From positions 1 to 64,000 of the forward strand of contig PDIP01000258.1 of NCBI GenBank assembly GCA_002811645.1: a stretch of 64,000 nt of DNA, written 5' to 3'. Shown here in pieces: positions 56,963 through 64,000 of this stretch. This stretch comes from Corallochytrium limacisporum (Eukaryota > Opisthokonta). How positions within the stretch are numbered: the first letter of the stretch is position 1; every line of letters starts with the position of its first letter. Made by a program: the position numbers and the translations under genes. The notes beneath the pieces are model-generated. The model saw only the letters and a program-made list of their open reading frames with translations, was not told the DNA's origin and did no database searches.

Positions 56963-59518
56963 ATGAATGAAGAAAGTCAAGTCCTCCTCTGGTCTGGCTT
57001 CTACAAGAAGACCATGACAGAGCGAAGGGCGCAGCTTCGGCTTGCATTCCCACAACTTGAGCATGATCGTGATTTCGGATTAACGGACCACGCAGCTGAT
57101 AACATGGTCGAGAATTGTATTGGTGTGGGTGGTGTGCCATTGGGACTGGGTCTCAACTTTATGATCAACGGGAAAAGCCATGTTGTGCCGATGATGGTGG
57201 AGGAGCCATCCGTAATTGCTGCCGCGTCCGGTGCGGCAAAGCTAGTTCAGAAGGTAGGTGGGTTCACGGCCACACATCGGAATAGAAATGTTATGATAGG
57301 CCAGATCTCACTCTGCAATGTTGAGAATATTGAGAACGCCATCGATGGCCTCAAGACCGAGAAGGAACATATTATTACGGCCGCCAACGAGTTTTGCAAA
57401 AGCATGGTGCAACGGGGCGGCGGTGTGCTCGACATGAAAGTGGAAGTCAAGCAAACGCGCATGCACCAGAAGATAAAGCGCCAGAAGCTAACCAATGGGA
57501 ATGGTCTGTATCACATTGGGGATGCGCGGTACAAGGACTGTGACAAGAAGTTTGTAGTGGTGTATATCTACGTGGATGTATGTGATGCTATGGGAGCCAA
57601 TACTGTCAACAGAATCTTGGAGGGCGTAGCACCAATGGTGAGTTCGATAGCCAAGGCCGATGTGGTGGTGCGGATTCTGTCGAATCTATGCCCGGACCGC
57701 ATGGCAAAATCCACTTTTTCCATTCCTGTGGATGCCATGGACTACAAAGGTATGGTCGGTGAGGATGTGGCCCAGAGGATCTTAGACGTGTTTCTATTTG
57801 CAGATGCTGATCCGTATCGTGCTGTTACACACAACAAAGGTATCATGAATGGCATTGACGCCGTGGCCCTAGCCTGCGGACAAGACTTTCGCGCAATTGA
57901 GGCTGGTGTGCACGCATACGTGGTTGAGAAGAGCGGTTACTATGGGCCTCTCAGCAATTATTGGATCGAGGAGGATGAAGACGGGAAGCAATACTTCAAG
58001 GGCGAGCTTGAGCTACCTATTGCAGTGGGCGTGCAAGGCGGTGCGATGAAGACGAACCCGCTCTACAAGTACAACCTGTCTCTCATGGGACATCCGGACA
58101 GCGGTGAATTGGCCATGATCATGGTTTCGGTCGGCCTTGCTCAGAACTTTGCAGCGTTGAGAGCTTTGGCCACAGAGGGTATCCAGCGCGGACATATGTC
58201 TTTGCATGCCAAGAATATTGCTGTGGCGGCTGGTGCACCCCAGCATGCTATTGAAGAGGTTACGCAGTTCATGATTGCCACGAGCCAGATCAACTATCAG
58301 ACGGCCAAGGAATATTTGCGTGCCCATGCTCTACTCAAGAACCTCGCCACTCCTGCTCACGAGACGGCAGTCGGAAAGGCACCATCTTTGTTCTACTATG
58401 ATGACACTGAGCCTGAGAGTGGTACTCGCTGCACGTTGCACATTGCCTTTCATACTCTGCGGGGCAAGCCCGCATTGATTGCTTTTGACGAAGACACCAA
58501 CAATCTGCTGCACCTGACCCTTTTCACGAAGAAAGGCCATAGCTGGTTGCGTGCCATTCGCAATTCACTGACGGCAGTAAAGATCCTGCCCAAGAAGTAC
58601 GGGCGCCGTGTGAACACCGCGCTACAGCTACGTCTCAAGACCTTGAGCATCCTAATGAATGTGCTTGCCTACCGCTTGCTTATGCTGTACCCGGACATTA
58701 CTAAGGCCTTTTTGAAGCAGGCGTTGGGTCAGAAGACCCGTCGTTCAGGCGAAGCTACGAACGCTTTACGCAAATCAGGCAACGGGAATGACAGCACTGC
58801 AGACGTTCCTGGGGATACATCACCATCCGATCACTACATGCTAGAGTTCCAGCACAACCTGGTATTCCAGAATGATGTCCTTGAGCTTCTAAACGACGAG
58901 TGTGCGGAGGAGGCAGCTCTGGGCCTCTCGTTGTTGTTGAGCATGTGGCAGGTGTTTTATTCTCAAGTTGATGAGTACGTGGGCTCCTCTACATTGAGCA
59001 TGATACTCAAGGATGAGCAGGCCCGGATCCTGGCCTCTCTCGTACAGCAGCCACAGGGTAGTTTGCCTGTCGATACCCTAGAGGCATACATTGACATCCA
59101 CAGTCGTCGATTCCAGGTCAGTGTGTTCCTGCTTGTGGATGCGGTCGCTTTGGATGAGGATTCCGAACTCCTTACTCCAGAAAAGATCAATCTGTTGCTG
59201 CGCATTGGCCGTTTGCTGGAGTGGGAGGGTAGTATGGTCCATGATATTGCTCGGTACGAGAGGGATGTGTCCATGGGTATGCCCAACGCATATGCCTTCT
59301 GGCTTGACAAGGAAGGCAAAACCCACAGCCCGGAGTCCGTAGCAGGGTTCAACCACACTGTCATGAGCATGGTCGCGCGGGACCGTGTGGGCATGGCTAA
59401 GGAGAACGATCTCTCTTTCTTTGACCAGGAGAGTTTTGATCGTAGTCTGAATGTCATGCGTGAGTACTATAATCTCCCGCAACTGATCAGTAGCACCCAA
59501 TTGCTGAACAAGCAATAG
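56963..59518 (+). CDS. Soluble class II-type HMG-CoA reductase with a 390-residue carboxy-terminal extension
   Basis: An 851-residue protein. Residues about 1-460 are a class II HMG-CoA reductase: VEEPSVIAAAS with catalytic E81, CDAMGANTVN of the cofactor domain, HNKGIMNGID with K292, GQD with D308, and GHMSLHAKN with H415. The spacing K292 to D308 equals that of the bacterial Pseudomonas mevalonii enzyme. There is no sterol-sensing or membrane region, unlike the ER-bound class I enzymes usual in eukaryotes. The enzyme interconverts HMG-CoA and mevalonate. Residues 463-851 have no domain I know: a beta-rich part (about 470-530), helices (about 540-590), a disordered linker (about 590-630), and a long helical end. 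The extension is in frame with no intron. Bacterial or archaeal origin by transfer is likely. Biosynthetic or degradative direction cannot be told. Confidence 0.9.
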   Translation: MNEESQVLLWSGFYKKTMTERRAQLRLAFPQLEHDRDFGLTDHAADNMVENCIGVGGVPLGLGLNFMINGKSHVVPMMVEEPSVIAAASGAAKLVQKVGGFTATHRNRNVMIGQISLCNVENIENAIDGLKTEKEHIITAANEFCKSMVQRGGGVLDMKVEVKQTRMHQKIKRQKLTNGNGLYHIGDARYKDCDKKFVVVYIYVDVCDAMGANTVNRILEGVAPMVSSIAKADVVVRILSNLCPDRMAKSTFSIPVDAMDYKGMVGEDVAQRILDVFLFADADPYRAVTHNKGIMNGIDAVALACGQDFRAIEAGVHAYVVEKSGYYGPLSNYWIEEDEDGKQYFKGELELPIAVGVQGGAMKTNPLYKYNLSLMGHPDSGELAMIMVSVGLAQNFAALRALATEGIQRGHMSLHAKNIAVAAGAPQHAIEEVTQFMIATSQINYQTAKEYLRAHALLKNLATPAHETAVGKAPSLFYYDDTEPESGTRCTLHIAFHTLRGKPALIAFDEDTNNLLHLTLFTKKGHSWLRAIRNSLTAVKILPKKYGRRVNTALQLRLKTLSILMNVLAYRLLMLYPDITKAFLKQALGQKTRRSGEATNALRKSGNGNDSTADVPGDTSPSDHYMLEFQHNLVFQNDVLELLNDECAEEAALGLSLLLSMWQVFYSQVDEYVGSSTLSMILKDEQARILASLVQQPQGSLPVDTLEAYIDIHSRRFQVSVFLLVDAVALDEDSELLTPEKINLLLRIGRLLEWEGSMVHDIARYERDVSMGMPNAYAFWLDKEGKTHSPESVAGFNHTVMSMVARDRVGMAKENDLSFFDQESFDRSLNVMREYYNLPQLISSTQLLNKQ

Positions 59519-59627
59519 AACACACCAAATGTACCATAGTCATCGTTTGGATGAATTAAAACCATAGAACAGATCGTTAAAGAAGCCACTACCATTTAGT
59601 TCTCCAATTGTTCTCATGCGAACCAAT

Positions 59628-60701
59628 TCACTGCTTCTCACTGCTCTCAATAATGGCATCTCGTAGATCGGCAGCAATGTTTTCGCCATGGCCCGAGCTG
59701 ATTGCAAACGCCTCAATAGGCACCGTGCTGGCTTCATACTTGCTGAACCTCACCTTGGTAGGTGCGTCAACGTAGCGGAATATAGGCTTTGCATTCCGAT
59801 CCTTCGCGTGGGACCTGATTTCCTCATAAGAGAACAGCAGACCGTCGGTCACGTCTGGATCGAATGGATTGATATCAACCAAGAGCGCTCTGTGAAGCGG
59901 GTGGTGTGGCTGTGACTGAAAATAAATGTCAAAGACCAAGTCAGGTTTGGTACTTGATGTCCAGGCGCCACATTCCTTGAGAAGATTTCCTTCAATGAAT
60001 TCTATGACTGCATCCTGCACCTGACCATCTAGCTCAACCATATGCTCAAAGAATGTGTCGCACGCCCGCTGGCATATCCCTACTACCCGTCCATTGACTA
60101 CGAAAACTCGAAACTCATTCGCTGGTGCGATATTTTCCCACTGTCGAAGACAAAGCGTGAACTCATGACCAGCTCCGTCTTTCTGCTCCTCTTCTAGCCC
60201 TTCAAGCATGTACGTTAGGTCGTGCATTATGTTGTCTGATGCCTTTAACAGCAAGAGAACCTCTCCTGCTGCTGTACATTTCAGACCCTCTGGTTTCATC
60301 CAGCTCGCATCCATCGGTGCACTCCAATCTAATTTCGGAAAGACTGTCCCGCCCAAAATTTCGATTTCACTCGTAATCCTATCCCCAAAGGCCACGACAC
60401 TCTCTTCGTTCACAATGACTGGTGGTGAATCCGCCGATGAGTCAGAATCAGAAGCATTGTCGTCATCGCGAGAGCCCGCTCCTGCATGCTCGTCATCGTC
60501 CGACCATTCCGAACCATCGTCAGAGACATTTCCTGCGTGTTCATATGCAATATGTTTGGATAATTTAGGTGGCAGCACAATTCCATCCGACAGAATGAAC
60601 TCAACTACATCGCGCGGCAGCTTCAAGAACCGAGTTGGGATGGTGTGCTTCTGCAGGTGCGGATACCACCTTGCTAATGAACACACTAGTCGGTCCTCCA
60701 T
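59628..60701 (-). CDS. CDC123: CDC123, eIF2 assembly factor
   Basis: A 357-residue protein of the usual CDC123 length. The ATP-grasp-like core is visible: LDWSAPMDASWM, CTLCLRQW-like LCLRQWENI, FRVFVVNGRVVGICQR, VFDIYF and LVDINPFDPDVTDGLLF, whose acidic residues bind Mg-ATP. An acidic, Ser/Asp-rich insert lies at about 60-95. CDC123 helps join the alpha, beta and gamma subunits of translation factor eIF2. Its stop is 109 bp from that of the convergent HMG-CoA reductase gene. A CCAAT cluster lies about 260 bp upstream of the start. Confidence 0.95.
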   Translation of the reverse strand: MEDRLVCSLARWYPHLQKHTIPTRFLKLPRDVVEFILSDGIVLPPKLSKHIAYEHAGNVSDDGSEWSDDDEHAGAGSRDDDNASDSDSSADSPPVIVNEESVVAFGDRITSEIEILGGTVFPKLDWSAPMDASWMKPEGLKCTAAGEVLLLLKASDNIMHDLTYMLEGLEEEQKDGAGHEFTLCLRQWENIAPANEFRVFVVNGRVVGICQRACDTFFEHMVELDGQVQDAVIEFIEGNLLKECGAWTSSTKPDLVFDIYFQSQPHHPLHRALLVDINPFDPDVTDGLLFSYEEIRSHAKDRNAKPIFRYVDAPTKVRFSKYEASTVPIEAFAISSGHGENIAADLRDAIIESSEKQ

Positions 60702-63047
60702 GAGTGTTTCTGTGTCAAGGGAATGTTAACAGAATAAAGACCTTGATACCACAAACCCCAGACCTTGTAAGGACGTGTGTCCCAAAGTACCCCGACCCAA
60801 ACGTTTCGTGCTGACCACATTTTTTAGCAATCTTCCAAAAAAAAAAGCCAGGGGAGGAGGAGGGGTGGGGCGGGTTTGCGGGTGATGGGGGCCTATTTTC
60901 AAAGACGCTCCCACCACCCGCTCCATCCGTCCACCGAAAAAGCCAATAGGGTCCGATTCAACCAATCACAAAGCGTTTTCATATCCTGTGCTGTGATTGG
61001 TCAAAATATGAAAGGAAGAACGGACAGCGCCCTTAGCGTTCCGAGTTATGCATTACACCATGGATTCCATACTTAACATATGGATTTTTTCTGGAGGCCA
61101 ATGTCCCTGCCGTGGGCGCTGTGGGTGTCGAGACCTAAACTCTCTACGAATTTATCTCGTGTGCACACGATTTATATTCTCGCAATATCAAACCGACATA
61201 CAAAGTTCATACTGGACTGGAAGATTTGTTAGCCACCGAGGTATCGCTCCGATTCCTCGACCGCGCCATTCACTGCGGCAGCGGAGCCTCTAATTTGTTC
61301 AAACTGGGAAGGGACCAGGGCACCTTTATAACAGAATAGCTCAGCAAAATGTATTAAAAACAGGGAGGGAGGGCGCGATAGAGACTGCCAGAAACCAGCG
61401 TGTAAACCAGTTTCGACTCCTTGTCTGGGACTCTAACAGAAATCACCTGGCAGCAAAGTGGAGGGGGGGGGGGATAGCTATTACCAATCGAACAAATAAA
61501 CAGAGTTGGTATGGCTGTGCAGGCTGTTTGCTTGCTTTCCTGCTCCTGCGGCCATTGTGCGGTGATCCCGGCTGGTGGTTAGGTGGCGACAGTAGAGCAT
61601 GGTGGCAGCACCATTCCCAGTCCCCGTTCGACGTACACAAGAAAAAAAAAAAGTACCCCTCCGCGCCCCTCCCACAGCAACGCGCCCTGTCTAAATTGAA
61701 AATCGTCCTTTAACTACTGAAAATGTACCTGACAAATTTGAAGAATAGTGGCTGCATGGATCCCGAGTGCTCGTATGTGTGGGCCAATTTTTTTTCGGCT
61801 GTGTACTGAGCCGTGACACCATGAGACCCCAGACAATGCTCACATCCACCCACGGTCCTTTGTTTTTGGCGCCACTGTTTTTAATAATAAACATACTGAG
61901 TGTTTCAGCATGCTGATCGTGTAGTCAGAGAGACGGACTCTTAGAACTGCTCCGCAGGCAACCGCACCTGAAATGCTCCGTGATTTGCGGGTGATTTCAG
62001 GTCGCAACTCTGGTGGCACTTTTCCGTCGGTTTAAGTTTTTTTCTCCATTGTCTGTATATTGAATCTCTTATCGCTAAATGGATGGCATGGTTTGTGTTT
62101 CTCTCGCGGCACCAACCCCGAGGCGCCGTGCCCTGCCCAGAGCGGACCCACTTACTTCTCTCTCGACGCTTCACGAACAAAGAAGCTACCAAAAGCGACC
62201 GATCACTGAAAACGTGTACAGCAGAATATATAGGACACGACCCCCCACACCCACACACTCACGCCCATACTACCTTCTCAGAAATGAAAAGACGAAACTT
62301 GCAACGCTCTCACTGTCGCGTCTCTCGACCCGTCTCTTCTCGCGCGCTCAATCGCTACTTTCGTTTCTGTTCATTCCCGATAAATTTCACCCAATATATT
62401 GAGTATGCAGTACTCGGCATTTTGCGAGGAAAAAGTTGACAGCGGAGACACGCTCGCGACATCCCTCGAGACTTTTTCACAGCACGCCACGGCGCAAGAA
62501 AACAGTACCGGGCTCATGGTAGAACTACATTGGCCAGAATAAAGGCAGACAACTGGTGGAGAAGGAGAAAAAAAAAACAAAGTGCTGTGGCGGGGTCGAC
62601 AATGCCCCCCTATGAGTGTGCCCTTGCTGTCGTGCCCGGTGTGTTGGGATGGCTGTTGACCCTTTGCTGTGTGTTTACTGTGTCAGTGTTTTGTCGTGAT
62701 AGCGAGGCGGCACTTTCGCATGGTACTGCTGTATGTGCTCTGCCTCAACGTTTGCTTGTGCTTTGTACATACCAAAGCTTGCCGTACGAAGGAGATATGG
62801 GACTGGTGGACCTAGTTGAAAATTGGTGCAGACCTACTTAAATCAACGACGGTGTCGTAGGAATAGAAGACATATCGTGTCAGAAGAAAATAGCCACAGC
62901 GACAACCAAAGAGTGTTGTGCACATCAGGCTTTGCGTGCAGAGCCAATTGAAATAGACGGACGGAGGTTTGTTTATGGACCATTAAGCATAGGGATCACA
63001 TTGTGTGGTTATTTCCAAAGACACATAAGGCTTAAATTTTCGAAAAC
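60702..63047. other. 2.3 kb divergent gene-poor block
   Basis: This is the shared 5' region of CDC123 and Cdc42. It has a G11 tract at 61463-61473, poly-A runs and the CCAAT cluster. A 103-codon frame at 62530-62841 has one hydrophobic stretch but no known domain and is not called. Confidence 0.55.
60942..61013. promoter_or_regulatory. CCAAT-box cluster with inverted TTTCATAT elements
   Basis: A CCAAT at 60942-60946 is followed by ACCAATCACA (60961-60970) and its exact reverse complement TGTGATTGGT (60992-61001). TTTCATAT (60977-60984) and its reverse complement (61006-61013) accompany each. Inverted CCAAT boxes are typical NF-Y sites in divergent promoters. The placement upstream of CDC123 fits. 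Confidence 0.5.
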
Positions 63048-63626
63048 ATGCAGACCATCAAGTGCGTTGTCGTCGGCGATGGTGCTGTCGGTAAGACTTC
63101 ACTGCTGATTTGCTATACAACGAACAAGTTCCCAACGGAATACGTCCCCACAGTGTTTGATAACTATGCTGTGACGGTCATGATCCGTGACGAGCCCTAC
63201 ACATTAGGTTTGTTTGATACTGCTGGTCAGGAAGACTACGACAGGTTGCGTCCCCTGTCCTACCCTCAGACCGATGTGTTCCTGGTCTGTTTCAGCGTGG
63301 TCGACCCCAGCTCTTTTGAGAACGTGAAGGAGAAGTGGGTGCCCGAGATCCGCCATAACTGCCCCCACACACCTTTCCTTCTGATCGGTACCAAGTCAGA
63401 CTTGAGGGACAACGATGCCACACTGGCCAAGCTGGCAAAGAGCAACAGAAAGACCCCAATCACTCGCGCAGAAGCAGAGAAGCTGTGTAAGGAACTGAAG
63501 GCCATCAAGTATGTTGAGTGCTCTGCCGCAAAATTAGAGGGAGTTAAGGATGTCTTCGATGAAGCTATTGTGGCCGCACTGGAGCCTCCAGCAACTAAGG
63601 CAAAGAAGAACTGTCTGATCCTGTAG
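63048..63626 (+). CDS. CDC42: Cdc42 small GTPase
   Basis: A 192-residue Rho-family GTPase. It has GDGAVGKT (10-17), the switch I stretch [29 protein letters not shown] of switch II, TKSD in place of the usual TQID, and the ECSA loop. The CLIL end is a CAAX box for prenylation, preceded by lysines. The start [12 protein letters not shown] and the [13 protein letters not shown] end are those of Cdc42 rather than Rac or Rho. Cdc42 sets cell polarity and actin organisation at the membrane. The family is found mainly in opisthokonts and close relatives, which helps place the organism. There is no intron. Confidence 0.97.
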   Translation: MQTIKCVVVGDGAVGKTSLLICYTTNKFPTEYVPTVFDNYAVTVMIRDEPYTLGLFDTAGQEDYDRLRPLSYPQTDVFLVCFSVVDPSSFENVKEKWVPEIRHNCPHTPFLLIGTKSDLRDNDATLAKLAKSNRKTPITRAEAEKLCKELKAIKYVECSAAKLEGVKDVFDEAIVAALEPPATKAKKNCLIL

Positions 63627-64000
63627 ATCCGTTTCCAAGGGCCGGACTGGTATCACAAGTGCACAAGGGAGCGAACGTGGTCCATTCGTACAAAGCACCA
63701 AGCGGTGATGTAGCATATCTTCAGACGTACGTCTCAAAACGTCCAATTCTCAGTTGTTAATAATGAATTTGCTGGACACGTGGATATGACCCCTAGCCAT
63801 TCTGCGTGTATGTGCTTGTTTGCTTTTCAATTATTTACGACAGAGAATGAAGGCAAGGGATGTTTGTCGGAATTATATGCCTGCAAGTATGCACGATATG
63901 GATACACGAACAAGGACCAGGCGGAGTGCCGAGTGGCCAGGAACACGGGGTTTGGTTTGAAATCGAAACCGATCAGCATGCTTAACGGCAGTGAGGAAGA
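63627..64000. other. 3' flank of Cdc42
   Basis: No gene is visible before the window ends. An AT-rich stretch near 63755-63775 could include the 3' end of the Cdc42 transcript. Confidence 0.5.

Noticed and set aside
62530-62841. A 103-codon frame with a hydrophobic stretch upstream of Cdc42
   Set aside because: There is no recognisable domain and codon use is unlike the real genes; it is probably part of the Cdc42 promoter or leader region.
1-64000. CRISPR arrays, bacterial operons, tRNA, rRNA, U2 and U6 genes
   Set aside because: I looked for regularly spaced repeats, B-box-like GGTTCGANNCC and the conserved U6 and U2 cores and found none I could support.

Overview
This window reads as nuclear DNA of a unicellular, intron-poor eukaryote, most likely an opisthokont and probably on the holozoan side. 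The evidence is a canonical Cdc42, a Mondo/MLX-like bHLH factor with its carboxy-terminal DCD-like region, FAM72, LAMTOR5, PPP1R11, RPAIN, AP-3 sigma and a PGAP1-type GPI deacylase. Most genes are single open frames of 0.5-3.7 kb. The few introns I can support are short (59-88 nt), GT-AG, and carry a strong CTAAY-type branch point. A Corallochytrium- or ichthyosporean-like source would fit, but I cannot fix the species from sequence alone.

Layout. 1-1.3 kb: a Tc1/mariner-type transposase, cut by the window edge. 1.9-3.1 kb: a quinone-oxidoreductase-like protein with a mitochondrial-looking leader. 3.1-7.6 kb: gene-poor DNA rich in simple repeats and C/G tracts. 7.6-15.1 kb: VTC-family SPX protein, F-box protein, RTCB tRNA ligase and FAM72. 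15.1-21.4 kb: a second gene desert holding an assembly gap flanked by a duplicated 71-bp segment. 21.4-47.3 kb: the dense core, with CCCH-PUF protein, AP-3 sigma, DHX37 helicase, PGAP1, nucleotide-transporter-like protein, Mondo-like bHLH, PPP1R11, RPAIN, spliced LAMTOR5, a spliced unknown coiled-coil protein, Nudix hydrolase, Qa-SNARE, PAP2 phosphatase, SUMO E1 subunit UBA2, a nucleotidyl-cyclase remnant and a metacaspase. 47.3-50.7 kb: a desert with a second gap. 50.7-52.7 kb: a GT47/exostosin enzyme and a 59-codon gene that is easy to overlook. 52.7-57.0 kb: desert. 57.0-60.7 kb: a soluble class II-type HMG-CoA reductase with a long unexplained carboxy-terminal extension, and CDC123. 60.7-63.0 kb: desert with a CCAAT cluster. 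63.0-63.6 kb: Cdc42.

Two structural patterns stand out. Genes alternate strand almost strictly, giving ten convergent pairs whose 3' ends are 41-665 bp apart. The long spacers, and all long C/G homopolymers and 5'-CnGn-3' palindromes, lie at divergent or tandem 5' intergenic regions and never at convergent 3' junctions.

Functionally the window is mostly housekeeping: ribosome and RNA processing (DHX37, RTCB, PUF, CDC123), endomembrane and lysosome traffic (AP-3, Qa-SNARE, LAMTOR5, PGAP1), nutrient and isoprenoid metabolism (SPX-VTC, Mondo-like factor, HMG-CoA reductase, polyprenyl-phosphate phosphatase) and regulation (UBA2, PPP1R11, Cdc42, metacaspase). I found no operon-like or defence-like system. 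The most unusual items are the HMG-CoA reductase extension, the nucleotide-transporter-like gene, the VTC protein that seems to have lost catalytic residues, the compact Mondo-like factor and the CnGn tracts.
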